Made by a program: the position numbers and the translations under genes. 64,000 nt of DNA from NCBI RefSeq assembly GCF_022844465.1, contig NZ_JALHLP010000010.1, positions 1-64,000 of the forward strand. Reading direction: 5' to 3'. This document shows, piece by piece, positions 42,139 to 51,870 of the stretch. Positions within the stretch are counted from its first letter, which is position 1. Every line of letters begins with the position of its first letter. The notes beneath the pieces were generated by a model. It had not been told where the DNA came from. It searched no databases and saw only the letters and a program-made list of their open reading frames with translations. Source of the stretch: Bradyrhizobium sp. (GTDB lineage: Bacteria; Pseudomonadota; Alphaproteobacteria; Rhizobiales; Xanthobacteraceae).

Positions 42139-43950
42139 ATGATGAAGAAGCACACCTATGTCCTTGGCCTGAACACCTATGATCACGACGTGAGCGCCTG
42201 CTTGCTGCGCGACGGCGCCATCGCGTTTGCGATCGCCAAGGAGCGGATCACGCGGGCCAAGCATGCATCGGGATTCTACAAGGAAGTGATCGACTATTGC
42301 CTTGAGGCCGAAGGAATCACGCTCGACGATATCGATCTGGTTGTCCGCAATTGCTACATCCTGCCGGTTCCGGAAATGGAGGAACGGCTGGTCTATTTCG
42401 ACGCGCCGGGCTTTCTCCCCGATTTCGAGCGGGGCGACGCGGCCAAGCATCCGCTGTACCGGTCGCGATCGGACAAGGTTGTCACGATCTCCCATCATCT
42501 GGCGCACGCCTACAGCGCGTTTGCGGTATCGCCGTTCGAGCAGGGCGTCGTGATGATCGTCGATGGCGTCGGCAGTTACGCCTCCGACGTCATGGAGGCA
42601 TATCCGCCCGGTGACACCGCGACGCCGCTCGCGCGCGAGTCCGAGAGCTATTACAAGTTCAACGGGACCAGACTGGAATGCCTGAAAAAGGTCTGGATGG
42701 AGCCGGACCGCGGCTTTCTGAGCGATGAATTCTACAACATGCCCGGTCTTGGCGCGCTCTACAGCCGCGCATCGACCTACATTTTTGGCGACTGGAACAA
42801 GTGCGGCGAGTTGATGGGACTGGCGCCCTATGGCCGCCGCGACCAGGTCAGACCCTTGCTGGAATTGAGCGACGGCAAGCTCCATGTTCCGCCCTGGACC
42901 GCCGAATTCAGGGAGCCTTACGTTGCCGATGCCGGCAGCAATTGGGAGCGCAGCCCCTCGATGCGCCACTGGGAGGATCTGGCCTGGCGTACGCAGGACG
43001 ATACCGAAAGCGTGCTGCTGGCCCGTGCCCGCTGGCTGCGTGAAACCACCGGCGCCAAAAATCTCTGCATGGCCGGGGGCGTCGCGCTGAATTGCGTGGC
43101 GAACGGGCGGGTCGCCCGCGAAGCCGGCTTCGACAATGTCTGGATCCAGCCCGCGGCGGGCGATGATGGCATTGCGATCGGCTGCGCTTATTATGGCTGG
43201 CTGGAGATTCTGGAACGGCGCCGTTCCTTTGTGATGGAACATTCCTACGTCGGCAAGCGCTATGACAGTCAGGACATCGACTCCGCGTTGCGAAAAGTTC
43301 TGGTCCGCATTCAGGTTGAGGCCAGGCGCAGCGACAATGTGTGCCGCGACACCGCCAGGCTGCTCGCCGACCAGCGCGTGATCGGCTGGTTTCAGGACCG
43401 CTCGGAGTTTGGTCCGCGCGCGTTGGGCAACCGCTCCCTGCTGGCTGATCCGCGCAAGCCCGAAATGAAGGACATCCTGAACAGCCGCGTCAAGCACCGG
43501 CAGGCGTTTCGGCCCTTCGCGCCGATCGTTCTGGCCGAACGCATGAAGGATGTCTTTGAAGGCGACGAGGACTCGCCCTTCATGCTGATCGCCAAGCCGG
43601 TTCGGCCTGAATGGCGCGACAGGATTCCGGCGATCGTGCATGTCGACGGCACCGCGCGCGTCCAGACCGTCCGCGAAGCGACCAATCCGATGCTTTACCG
43701 GCTGCTGAAGGAGTTCGAGGCGCTGACCGGCGTTCCGGTGCTGATCAACACGTCATTCAACATCAAAGGCGAGCCGATCGTGGAAACGCCTGGCGATGCC
43801 GTGAGTTGCTTCTTGACCACGGGAATCGATCATCTGGTCATGCACGACATGATGGTATCGAAGACGGCGATGCACCGGGTCGTTGCACCGCTGGTCACGG
43901 TCTACGCCGACGTGCGAACGCTGGTGGCCTCGACCGCGCAGCCAGCCTGA
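42139..43950 (+). CDS. NodU/CmcH-family carbamoyltransferase
   Basis: A 603-residue enzyme of the family that transfers carbamoyl from carbamoyl phosphate through an adenylate (NodU, CmcH, TobZ). The N-terminal Kae1-like domain starts YVLGLNTYDHDVSACLLRDG and holds the metal histidines in SHHLAHAYSAFAVSPF and DGVGSYA. The C-terminal YrdC-like domain region has IGWFQDRSEFGPRALGNRSL and VLINTSFNIKGEPIVETPGDA. NodU carbamoylates lipo-chitin Nod factors, but this gene has no nod neighbours, so its acceptor, perhaps a cell-surface sugar or a secondary metabolite, is unknown. opgC converges on it 28 bases away. Confidence 0.9.
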   Translation: MMKKHTYVLGLNTYDHDVSACLLRDGAIAFAIAKERITRAKHASGFYKEVIDYCLEAEGITLDDIDLVVRNCYILPVPEMEERLVYFDAPGFLPDFERGDAAKHPLYRSRSDKVVTISHHLAHAYSAFAVSPFEQGVVMIVDGVGSYASDVMEAYPPGDTATPLARESESYYKFNGTRLECLKKVWMEPDRGFLSDEFYNMPGLGALYSRASTYIFGDWNKCGELMGLAPYGRRDQVRPLLELSDGKLHVPPWTAEFREPYVADAGSNWERSPSMRHWEDLAWRTQDDTESVLLARARWLRETTGAKNLCMAGGVALNCVANGRVAREAGFDNVWIQPAAGDDGIAIGCAYYGWLEILERRRSFVMEHSYVGKRYDSQDIDSALRKVLVRIQVEARRSDNVCRDTARLLADQRVIGWFQDRSEFGPRALGNRSLLADPRKPEMKDILNSRVKHRQAFRPFAPIVLAERMKDVFEGDEDSPFMLIAKPVRPEWRDRIPAIVHVDGTARVQTVREATNPMLYRLLKEFEALTGVPVLINTSFNIKGEPIVETPGDAVSCFLTTGIDHLVMHDMMVSKTAMHRVVAPLVTVYADVRTLVASTAQPA

Positions 43951-43978
43951 ACGAAGCCGCGGCCCATCCGAAAGCCGC

Positions 43979-45127
43979 TCAGGCGGCCTTCGGAACGGGC
44001 GTCTTCGGCAGCGGCTTGTCCTGCCGCTTCGACCAGGAGATGTAGTAGGCGACCGCCGTCATGATCGCGATACCGGCCACGCTGACGAAAATCTGCGCGA
44101 GCAGCGAGCCCGAGCTTACCGACAGCAGGAAATGCGCGACAAAGGACAGGAACACGCCGACGCAGAATACCGCGAGCGACTGCTGGCCACAGACGACCAG
44201 CGGATCGAAAACCTTCCACTCCAGGCCCGGCCATTCCTTCGGCACAAAGCGGATGACGAGAATGACAAGCACGACGAAATGCAGGAATCGATAGGGGGCC
44301 AGATTGGTCTTGTCGTTTGGATTGAAGGTGGAATAGAGCCATTTCGGGAACATGGCGCCTACATCCGGAAAGGTGCCCGCCATGGTCATGACCAGCGCGA
44401 GGATCATGTAGGCGATGCAGAACCACAGGGTGGCCGGGTGCATGACCAAGGCCCTCGACTTCTGTGCGCCGCCGAGCGCGCACCACGAGCCGAATACGAA
44501 CAACACCTGCCAGGCGAACGGATTGAAATACCACGTGCCGGTCGGGTAGGCGGGCAGGTTCCATCCGGTTTGACGGGACGCCAACCACAGCACGATGGCC
44601 GCTACCATGGTCCAGTTGGGCTGCCGCAGCATCAGCCACAGCACCGGCGGGAATAGTCCCATCAGCACGATATAGAGAGGCAGCACGTCCAGATTGACGG
44701 GCTTGAACTTCAGGAACAGACCCTGCCGCAGCGTTTCGGTGGCGTTATCCACCAGGCCAACAACGTTGAACTCGTTCACCAGTTCGGAATCGCCGAAGCG
44801 GAGCGCCAGATAGCTGATCGAGGCGATATAGATGACAAACAGGACAACGTGGGCGACGTAGAGTTGCCAGACGCGCTTGGTCAGCCGCGTGGCGCCCACG
44901 ACGAAGCCGCGCTCCAGCATCATCCGGGCGTAGACAAAAGAAGCCGTGTAGCCGGATATGAATACGAACAGGTCGGCGGCGTCGCTGAAGCCGTAATTTC
45001 GAGTTGTAATCCAGTTCACGACGTTGTTCGGGATGTGATCGAGGTAGATCGCCCAGTTCGCGACGCCGCGAAACAGGTCGAGCCTGAGGTCGCGTCCTTT
45101 TTCCGGCAGGGTGGCGTTGATTTTCAT
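43979..45127 (-). CDS. opgC: OpgC-family membrane acyltransferase
   Basis: A 382-residue polytopic protein with about ten membrane segments. RDLRLDLFRGVANWAIYLDHIPNNVVNWIT is the family start and FSDAADLFVFISGYTASFVYARMM the conserved second region, both typical of OpgC, which adds succinyl groups to osmoregulated periplasmic glucans. The C-terminus is basic and Pro/Lys rich. The start at 45127 gives MKINATLPEKGRDL; an in-frame ATG ten codons earlier is an alternative. Glucan succinylation is inferred from family; no opgGH genes are in the window. Confidence 0.88.
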   Translation of the reverse strand: MKINATLPEKGRDLRLDLFRGVANWAIYLDHIPNNVVNWITTRNYGFSDAADLFVFISGYTASFVYARMMLERGFVVGATRLTKRVWQLYVAHVVLFVIYIASISYLALRFGDSELVNEFNVVGLVDNATETLRQGLFLKFKPVNLDVLPLYIVLMGLFPPVLWLMLRQPNWTMVAAIVLWLASRQTGWNLPAYPTGTWYFNPFAWQVLFVFGSWCALGGAQKSRALVMHPATLWFCIAYMILALVMTMAGTFPDVGAMFPKWLYSTFNPNDKTNLAPYRFLHFVVLVILVIRFVPKEWPGLEWKVFDPLVVCGQQSLAVFCVGVFLSFVAHFLLSVSSGSLLAQIFVSVAGIAIMTAVAYYISWSKRQDKPLPKTPVPKAA

Positions 45128-45351
45128 GGCTGCGGTTTCGTGTTCAAGCCTAGGCAAAGGTCGTGCGGCGGAAACGGGTCGAGGGAAAGCCCGGGATTGT
45201 CACAGTACGGCCAAATGACTATACCAACGCGGAAACGATACGCCCCCAGTTTCTGGAATCACCTGTCAAGCGCCAGCCGGCTGTCTCTATACTATCCCGG
45301 CTTGTTCCACCACCGCTTCCGTTTTGCTCTCCGCCGAGGACCGCCCAAGCC

Positions 45352-45657
45352 ATGACCGCTCGCATTTTTAGGCCGGCCAAGAACGCGATGCAATCGGGCA
45401 AGGCCACGACCCGGGAATGGCAGCTCGACTACGAGCCGGAGCAGCCGCGGGCGATCGAGCCCCTAATGGGCTGGACCTCTTCGAGTGACATGAAGCAGCA
45501 GCTCACCCTGCATTTCGAGACCAGGGAAGACGCGATCGCCTATTGCGAACGCAAGGGCATCCCCTATCAGGTGATCGAGCCCAAGGATCCGGTCCGACGG
45601 CCGGCGGCCTATGCCGACAATTTCGCCTTCAGGCGCGTCGAGCCCTGGACCCATTAG
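45352..45657 (+). CDS. NDUFS4-like accessory subunit of respiratory complex I
   Basis: A 101-residue protein of the ETC complex I subunit family. The markers are TARIFRPAKNAMQSGKA, the tryptophan segment REWQLDYEP, MGWTSSSDMKQQLTLHFETREDAIAYCERKGI and the end PKDPVRRPAAYADNFAFRRVEPWTH. Homologues are the mitochondrial 18-kDa subunit and its alphaproteobacterial counterparts, attached to the NADH dehydrogenase arm on the cytoplasmic side. It stands alone, away from the nuo operon, which is usual for this subunit. Confidence 0.92.
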   Translation: MTARIFRPAKNAMQSGKATTREWQLDYEPEQPRAIEPLMGWTSSSDMKQQLTLHFETREDAIAYCERKGIPYQVIEPKDPVRRPAAYADNFAFRRVEPWTH

Positions 45658-45839
45658 CAGGCTGGGGCCATCGGTCGTCTTGCCTCGCCGGGTAAGGTAG
45701 AGCCGACCTCCACCCGACCGACCGGCCGTCCGAGCTTCACATTGAGGCAAAGATGGTACAGGCTGCGCGTGTCCAAGCTGTTCCCGACTGGCTTGCAGCA
45801 CTCCCACCGGCTCTTCTGCATCCAAAGAAACCGTCGATC

Positions 45840-47444
45840 ATGCCGCTTCATTCCACCATCGATCCCAACTCTCCCGACTTTGCCCGCAACGCCGAGGCGA
45901 TGCGCAGTTTGGTGGCCGAGCTTCGCGAAAAACTCAAGGTGGTGTCCGGCGGCGGTGGGGAGACGTCGCGCAAGCGGCATACTGCGCGCGGCAAGATGCT
46001 GGCGCGCGAGCGTGTCGACCTCCTGGTCGATCCCGGCACAGCCTTTCTCGAACTGTCGCCGCTCGCCGCCCATGGCCTCTATGGTGGCGACGTCCACTCC
46101 GCCAGCGTCATCACCGGGGTTGGACGGATTTCGGGCCGCGAATGCGTTGTTGTCGCCAATGACGCGACCATTAAGGGGGGCACCTATTATCCCCTGACGG
46201 TGAAGAAGCATCTGCGCGCGCAGGATATCGCCCGGCAGAACAATCTGCCCTGCATCTACATGGTCGATTCCGGCGGCGCCTTCCTGCCGATGCAGGACGA
46301 GATCTTTCCGGACGAGCGGCATTTCGGCCGCATCTTTTACAACCAGGCGCAGATGTCGTCGCAGGGCATTCCCCAGATTGCGATCGTGATGGGATCCTGC
46401 ACCGCCGGCGGCGCCTATGTGCCGGCGATGTCGGACGAGAGCATCATCGTGCGCAATCAAGGCACGATTTTCCTCGGTGGCCCGCCGCTGGTGAAGGCTG
46501 CGACCGGGGAGGTGGTGACGGCCGAGGAACTCGGCGGCGCCGACGTGCATTCGCGCCAGTCCGGAGTCACCGACCACTATGCGCAGAATGATGCCCATGC
46601 GATCGGGATTGCCCGGCGCATCGTCGGCACGCTGAAACCGCCGACGCGCGCCGCGCTCAATATGCGCGAGCCACGTCAGCCGCTGTTTCCGGCGGAAGAG
46701 ATTTACGGCGTGGTTTCCGCCGACGGCCGCAAGCCGTTCGACGTGCGCGATATCATCGCAAGGGTCGTCGATGGCTCCGAATTCGACGAGTTCAAGAAGC
46801 TCTACGGCACGACGCTGATCTGCGGATTCGCCCACATCTGGGGCTATCCGGTCGGCATCATCGCCAACAACGGTATCTTGTTCAGCGAGAGCTCGCTGAA
46901 GGGCGCGCATTTCATCGAACTGTGCTGCCAGCGCGGTATCCCGCTGGTGTTCCTGCAGAACATCACCGGCTTCATGGTTGGCAAGAAGTACGAGGCCGGC
47001 GGCATCGCACGCGACGGCGCCAAGCTGGTGACGGCGGTTGCGACCGCCGGCGTGCCGAAATTCACCGTGGTGATCGGCGGCTCTTATGGCGCCGGAAATT
47101 ACGGGATGAGTGGCCGGGCCTATAGCCCGCGTTTCCTGTGGATGTGGCCGAACGCGCGCGTCTCCGTGATGGGCGGCGAGCAGGCCGCGATGGTGTTGAG
47201 CCAGGTCCGTCGCGACAATATCGAGGCCAAGGGCGAAAGCTGGTCGGCCGAGGAAGAGGACAAGTTTCGCGCACCGATCCGCGCGCAGTACGAAAGCCAG
47301 GGCAATCCTTATTACGCAACAGCGCGGCTGTGGGATGACGGGGTGATCGACCCCGCCGACACGCGGCTGGTGCTCGGGCTTGGGTTGTCGGCCGCGGCCA
47401 ACGCGCCGATCGAAGCGACCAGGTTCGGCCTGTTCAGGATGTGA
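45840..47444 (+). CDS. mccB: Methylcrotonoyl-CoA carboxylase beta (carboxyltransferase) subunit
   Basis: A 534-residue carboxyltransferase that moves CO2 from carboxybiotin to 3-methylcrotonyl-CoA in leucine breakdown. The two crotonase-fold halves are visible: [20 protein letters not shown] and [24 protein letters not shown] in the first, [23 protein letters not shown] and [20 protein letters not shown] in the second. [10 protein letters not shown] and the MCC-type length fit better than PccB. The ATG at 45840 gives the usual start. Its stop overlaps the start of the biotin-carrying subunit gene (TGATG), so translation is coupled. Confidence 0.93.
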   Translation: MPLHSTIDPNSPDFARNAEAMRSLVAELREKLKVVSGGGGETSRKRHTARGKMLARERVDLLVDPGTAFLELSPLAAHGLYGGDVHSASVITGVGRISGRECVVVANDATIKGGTYYPLTVKKHLRAQDIARQNNLPCIYMVDSGGAFLPMQDEIFPDERHFGRIFYNQAQMSSQGIPQIAIVMGSCTAGGAYVPAMSDESIIVRNQGTIFLGGPPLVKAATGEVVTAEELGGADVHSRQSGVTDHYAQNDAHAIGIARRIVGTLKPPTRAALNMREPRQPLFPAEEIYGVVSADGRKPFDVRDIIARVVDGSEFDEFKKLYGTTLICGFAHIWGYPVGIIANNGILFSESSLKGAHFIELCCQRGIPLVFLQNITGFMVGKKYEAGGIARDGAKLVTAVATAGVPKFTVVIGGSYGAGNYGMSGRAYSPRFLWMWPNARVSVMGGEQAAMVLSQVRRDNIEAKGESWSAEEEDKFRAPIRAQYESQGNPYYATARLWDDGVIDPADTRLVLGLGLSAAANAPIEATRFGLFRM

Positions 47445-49450
47445 TGATGGACCGCTCAAAACTCTATCGGCGTTTTCACACCCTCCTGATCGCCAACCGC
47501 GGCGAGATCGCCTGCCGCGTCATCCGTTCCGCCCGAGGCATGGGCCTGCGCACGGTCGCCGTCTACTCGGAGGCCGACCGCGACGCCATGCATGTCGCGA
47601 TGGCGGACGAGGCGGTATTGCTTGGACCTGCACGGGCGCGCGACAGCTATCTCAATATCGAGCGCGTGATCGAGGCCGCGCGCCGGACCGGCGCCGAGGC
47701 CGTCCATCCCGGTTACGGCTTTCTGTCGGAGAATGCCGAATTCGCACAGGCCTGCCTGGATTCCGGGCTGGTGTTCGTTGGCCCGACTGCGGCAATGATG
47801 ACCGCGATGGGTTCGAAGTCCGGCTCCAAAGTGCTGATGGAGAAGGCCGGTGTTCCGCTGGTGCCCGGCTATCACGGCGAGGCTCAGGACGAGGCCGTGC
47901 TGGCGAAGGCCGCTGACAAGATCGGTTTTCCCGTGCTGGTGAAGGCGTCCGCCGGTGGGGGAGGCCGCGGCATGCGCGTGGTCAATTCGGCCGGCGAACT
48001 GGCGGCTGCGATCGTCAGCGCCAAGCGCGAGGCCAAGGCGGCGTTCGGTGATGACCGTATGCTGATCGAGAAATTCGTTCAGAACCCCCGCCACATCGAG
48101 GTGCAGATCATCGGCGACAGCCACGGCAACCTGCTGTCGCTGTTCGAGCGCGAATGCACGCTGCAGCGCCGGCACCAGAAGGTGATCGAGGAAGCGCCAT
48201 CGCCGACCCTTGATCCCAAGCAGCGCGAGGCGGTCTGCGCCGCCGCGCGCAAGGCCGCCGCGGCCGTCAACTATGTCGGCGCTGGCACCATCGAATTCGT
48301 TTCCGACGGCAAGGAGGTGTTCTTTATCGAGATGAACACGCGATTGCAGGTCGAGCATCCCGTGACCGAGCTCGTTACCGGCGTCGATCTGGTGGAGTGG
48401 CAGTTGCGAGTGGCGTTCGGCGAAAGGCTGCCGATGGCGCAAGACGAGATCAGGCTCAACGGCCACGCCATCGAGGCGCGGGTCTACGCCGAGAATCCGC
48501 AGAAGAATTTCATGCCGTCGGTCGGGCGGATCAGGACCTGGCGCACGCCCGCGGCCGTGGACGGCCTGCGGATCGACGCCGGCTATCGGGATGGGGATGC
48601 GGTGTCGCCGCATTACGACGCCATGCTGGCCAAGGTGATTGCGTGGGCGCCGACCCGTCATGCCGCGATCGAGCGGCTCAACCGCGGGCTGGAGCAGACC
48701 GACGTTCGCGGCATCGTCACCAACATTCCGTTCCTGTCGGCCCTAGTGACGCATCCGGACGTGCGCGCCAACGTCATCGATACCGGCTTCATCGAACGTG
48801 AACTGACGAAGCTGACGGCGCCGGGCGCGCCCGGCGATCTCGAATTCTGCGCCGCCGCCGCCGCCGTCGTTCACGAGGAGAGGAAATCGGCGGGCAAGGA
48901 AGCGCATTCGCCATGGCAGACCTTCGGCTGGATGCCGGTCGGGGAGCGGCAGCGGGTATTCGTGTTCCGTCAGGCCACGGGCGCCGAACAGAAGGTGACG
49001 CTGCGATATGGCGCCGGACCGTCGGTGCTGTCGATCGGCGAGCGGGAATTCGCTTTCGAGACGTCGGCGGCGGAGGACGGCGGCTTCGACCTGACGCTCG
49101 ACGGGATGAAGTCGCGCGTCATCGCCGTGATCGAAGGTCACGAGCTTTACCTGCGTACCCGTGGCGGTCGTTTCGACCTGCACTGGGTCGATCCGTTCGG
49201 CGGTGAGACTGAGGAGCAGGTCGGCGAAGACAAGATCGTGGCGCCGCTGCCGGGCACGGTCGTGGCGCTGTTGGCCGAGGAGGGCGCGAAGCTCGAGAAG
49301 GGGGCGGCGATCCTTACCCTCGAAGTCATGAAGATGGAGCAGACCTTGCGCGCGCCCTTTGCCGGCGTCCTGAAGAAAATCAAGTGCAGGGTTGGCGACA
49401 TCGTCGGCGAAGGCGTCGAACTCGCCGAGCTCGAACCGGCGTCCGCCTGA
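47444..49450 (+). CDS. mccA: Methylcrotonoyl-CoA carboxylase alpha (biotin carboxylase/BCCP) subunit
   Basis: A 668-residue subunit. The biotin carboxylase domain (residues about 8-450) starts LLIANRGEIACRVIRSARGMG, with the ATP-grasp loop KASAGGGGRGMRVV and the HPGYGFLSENAEFA and ERECTLQRRHQKVIEEAPSP motifs. The biotin attachment site is Lys630 in LEVMKMEQTLRAPFAG near the C-terminus. ATG codons occur at 47444 and 47447; the second has the better spacing from AGGA. It overlaps mccB by one base and mvaB by one base, forming a tight operon. Confidence 0.94.
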   Translation: MMDRSKLYRRFHTLLIANRGEIACRVIRSARGMGLRTVAVYSEADRDAMHVAMADEAVLLGPARARDSYLNIERVIEAARRTGAEAVHPGYGFLSENAEFAQACLDSGLVFVGPTAAMMTAMGSKSGSKVLMEKAGVPLVPGYHGEAQDEAVLAKAADKIGFPVLVKASAGGGGRGMRVVNSAGELAAAIVSAKREAKAAFGDDRMLIEKFVQNPRHIEVQIIGDSHGNLLSLFERECTLQRRHQKVIEEAPSPTLDPKQREAVCAAARKAAAAVNYVGAGTIEFVSDGKEVFFIEMNTRLQVEHPVTELVTGVDLVEWQLRVAFGERLPMAQDEIRLNGHAIEARVYAENPQKNFMPSVGRIRTWRTPAAVDGLRIDAGYRDGDAVSPHYDAMLAKVIAWAPTRHAAIERLNRGLEQTDVRGIVTNIPFLSALVTHPDVRANVIDTGFIERELTKLTAPGAPGDLEFCAAAAAVVHEERKSAGKEAHSPWQTFGWMPVGERQRVFVFRQATGAEQKVTLRYGAGPSVLSIGEREFAFETSAAEDGGFDLTLDGMKSRVIAVIEGHELYLRTRGGRFDLHWVDPFGGETEEQVGEDKIVAPLPGTVVALLAEEGAKLEKGAAILTLEVMKMEQTLRAPFAGVLKKIKCRVGDIVGEGVELAELEPASA

Positions 49451-50358
49451 TGGGCGATCGGGTCCGCATCGTCGAGGTCGGGCCGCGCGACGGGCTGCAG
49501 AACGAGAAGGTTCCGATCAGTGTTGCCGACCGGATCGCCTTCATCGAGGCGCTGATCGGCGCGGGGCTGGAAGCCGTAGAGGTTGGCGCCTTCGTGTCGC
49601 CGAAGGCTATCCCGCAGATGGTGGGTTCGGATGCGGTGCTGCGCGGTGTCCGCCATCATGCGAATTGCGAACTTCCGGTACTCGTCCCGAACGAGAAAGG
49701 ATACGAGGCGTCGCAGGCTGCGGGCGCCAGGTTGATCGCGGTATTCGCGGCGGCGTCGGAGAGTTTCTCGCGCGCCAACATCAACTGCTCGATTGCTGAA
49801 TCGATCGAGCGCTTCAAGCCGGTTCTGGTGCGGGCCAAGGCCGATGGCGTCCGGGTGCGCGGTTATGTTTCCTGCGTGCTTGGCTGCCCCTATGAGGGCG
49901 AGATTCCGCAAGCGGCGGTCGTCGACGTCGCCAGGATGTTGTGGGATCTCGGCTGTTACGAAATCTCGCTCGGCGACACCATCGGCGTCGGCACGCCCGT
50001 GAAGGCGCGGCATCTGCTACGCGCGGTCGGCGGTCATGTGCCGATGGGCAATCTCGCGATGCATTTTCATGACACCTACGGGCAGGCGTTGGCCAATCTC
50101 TATGCCGGGATGGAGGAGGGGTGCCGGGTGATCGATTCCGCCGCCGGCGGCCTCGGCGGCTGTCCCTACGCGCCCGGAGCGACCGGCAACGTCGCGACCG
50201 AGGATGTCGTCTACATGCTGGAAGGCATGGGAGTAGCCACCGGCGTCGATCTGCCCAGGCTCGTCGCGGCGACCAACGTTATGAGCCGGCTGATCGGTCG
50301 CCCGCCGCTCAGCCGTGTGGCGGCAGCGCTGAATGCGAAGGTGCGGGTGGCGAAGTAA
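49450..50358 (+). CDS. mvaB: Hydroxymethylglutaryl-CoA lyase
   Basis: A 302-residue TIM-barrel lyase that splits HMG-CoA to acetyl-CoA and acetoacetate, the last step of leucine catabolism. RIVEVGPRDGLQNEKVPIS is the N-terminal substrate/metal motif, MHFHDTYGQALANLYAG holds the metal histidines, and the catalytic Cys loop is DSAAGGLGGCPYAPGATGN. The start overlaps the mccA stop by one base. The operon as seen lacks isovaleryl-CoA dehydrogenase and methylglutaconyl-CoA hydratase, which must be encoded elsewhere. Confidence 0.94.
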   Translation: MGDRVRIVEVGPRDGLQNEKVPISVADRIAFIEALIGAGLEAVEVGAFVSPKAIPQMVGSDAVLRGVRHHANCELPVLVPNEKGYEASQAAGARLIAVFAAASESFSRANINCSIAESIERFKPVLVRAKADGVRVRGYVSCVLGCPYEGEIPQAAVVDVARMLWDLGCYEISLGDTIGVGTPVKARHLLRAVGGHVPMGNLAMHFHDTYGQALANLYAGMEEGCRVIDSAAGGLGGCPYAPGATGNVATEDVVYMLEGMGVATGVDLPRLVAATNVMSRLIGRPPLSRVAAALNAKVRVAK

Positions 50359-50554
50359 GTCGCTTGGGCGGCCAGCGCGCCCATATCCAGGATTGCCCGG
50401 CGCAGGCACGGCCGTCCGGGGTGATTTATTCGCCTTCAACAAACCGTGACGTCAATGCGCTTCCGGTAACAAAACCCGCCGCGGGATCGTCGTTTTGGGG
50501 GAAGCGGCAGATGTCGCTTTGAAAAATTCACCCAAACCAAGGGATGTTCGATCC

Positions 50555-50794
50555 ATGATTACCAAGAAACGCATTGGCTTCGGCCTTTCCGCCGCGCTTG
50601 TTTCGCTCAGCCTGGCGCTTGCGCCGGCCGCCTTCGCTCAGGACAAGATGGGCAAGGACGACGGCATGAAGAAGGATTCCATGTCCAAGGACGCCATGAA
50701 GAAAGACGATGGCGCGATGAAGAAGGACGGAATGAAGCACGACAGCATGATGAAGGACGGCATGAAGAAAGACGATGGAATGAAGAAGAACTAA
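50555..50794 (+). CDS. Exported pentapeptide MxKDx-repeat protein
   Basis: A 79-residue protein with a Sec signal (GFGLSAALVSLSLALAPAAFA, cleaved before QDKMG). The mature 50 residues consist of short repeats of the pattern Met-x-Lys-Asp-x (GMKKD, SMSKD, AMKKD, SMMKD), ending MKKN. This matches what is annotated as MxKDx pentapeptide repeat protein. It is rich in Met and Lys/Asp and may bind metal such as copper; that is inference. The ATG at 50555 is preceded by a region with weak ribosome complementarity. Confidence 0.75.
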   Translation: MITKKRIGFGLSAALVSLSLALAPAAFAQDKMGKDDGMKKDSMSKDAMKKDDGAMKKDGMKHDSMMKDGMKKDDGMKKN

Positions 50795-50880
50795 GCCGTC
50801 CGGCTTTCTTCTTGCAGGCTCGTCTCGTTGCTGGGGCGGGCCTGCATCCGTCGGACGCGGGATCGCGACGTCCGCCTTGG

Positions 50881-51234
50881 CTACTTCTTCTTGCCCTTGC
50901 CCTTGCGCGCGGCGTAGCGCGCATCGCGCTTGGCCTTCTGTTCGGCCTCCTGCTCGGCCAGGCGGGCGGCCTCTTCTTCCTTTTGGCGGGCAAGGAGCGC
51001 GGCGGCTTCAGCCGCGGCCACGGCGGCGCGCGCCTTTTGTTCGGCCTTGGCGGCTTCGCGGGCCTCCCTGGACTTGGCTCGCGCGACCGCCTGGGCTTCG
51101 CGCTCGGCCTGCCGGCGCTTCACCTCGGGATCGTCAGGTCCCGGCTGGGCGCGAAACTTGTTCAGGATGGTTTTCCGCGCCTCAAGCGCCGCCTTTTGGC
51201 GATCCGCGAAGCTGGGTTCCTTGAATCCGCTCAT
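50881..51234 (-). CDS. DUF6481 family protein
   Basis: A 117-residue soluble, highly charged protein. It begins MSGFKEPSFADRQKAALEAR, the typical family start, and is followed by an uninterrupted Ala/Arg/Glu/Lys helix (REAREAAKAEQKARAAVAAA and similar) and a lysine-glycine tail KGKGKKK. It is predicted to be one long helix or coiled coil. No function is known. Its start at 51234 is fixed by the conserved N-terminus. It is a single gene, convergent with the MxKDx-repeat gene. Confidence 0.8.
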   Translation of the reverse strand: MSGFKEPSFADRQKAALEARKTILNKFRAQPGPDDPEVKRRQAEREAQAVARAKSREAREAAKAEQKARAAVAAAEAAALLARQKEEEAARLAEQEAEQKAKRDARYAARKGKGKKK

Positions 51235-51406
51235 GAAGGAGGCCTTGTCGCTTTCGCGTTGGGGGTGGGCGGGCCGCGGCCCAGACTGGCGCCTTTGGTA
51301 TGTCAAGCCGGGGCAAAATACCAGCGTCCAGACCGGCCGGATGCGCAGGTTGGCGGAGCGGCCAAGCGGCGTCTGGCGACCGCGATTGGGCGGTTTCCGC
51401 CCTTGG

Positions 51407-51631
51407 TCAGCTATCCCGGCCGAACGGACGCGGTGCCGGCTGCCCGAGCATTCCGGCGACAGCCGCGGCAACCATCGCCGCCCGACCGGACGCCCGCCAG
51501 GCCAGCAGCCGGTCGCGCGCCCTTTCCCGGATCATGAGATCGATCAGTTCGAGCCGCGTGGTTTCATCGACCGCTTCCGCCAGCAATTGCTTGTACCGGT
51601 CGTGATCATAGTCCGATTCCTGGCTGTCCAT
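51407..51631 (-). CDS. Hypothetical 74-residue protein
   Basis: A minus-strand ATG at 51631 is preceded by AGAGGGGCC. The protein starts MDSQESDYDHDRYKQLLAEA and has an amphipathic helical body (DETTRLELIDLMIRERARDRL), then a more hydrophobic Ala-rich segment. It is acidic at the N-terminus and basic later. I know no named function. The good ribosome site and the helix pattern support a real gene of the small-protein class common in this group. Confidence 0.6.
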   Translation of the reverse strand: MDSQESDYDHDRYKQLLAEAVDETTRLELIDLMIRERARDRLLAWRASGRAAMVAAAVAGMLGQPAPRPFGRDS

Positions 51632-51870
51632 GGCCCCTCTTGCAATCCGCCAATTCTAGAATCAGCATTTTCTATCAATGACTTCGGGTAGGCAATGAAA
51701 CTGCGAGAGTTATGCCCATGCCGCGTTCATCGCGTAATGGCGAGGCGCGGGAGACCTCGAACCGGCGCTGCTCCGCTTGCGACCAAAAAAGATGCCGATT
51801 GTGAACCTGCTCACACTGGAGAGGGCGAGGTGAACTTATGGTGCGGGCCATTCCAACTGGAGCGACCGCC

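Noticed and set aside
45654..47459. 601-codon minus-strand frame over mccB
   Set aside because: Shadow of the carboxyltransferase gene; composition unlike real proteins.
46000..50358. mccB-mccA as a propionyl-CoA or geranyl-CoA carboxylase
   Set aside because: The HMG-CoA lyase gene overlapping mccA fits leucine catabolism, and no citronellol or propionate genes are near.
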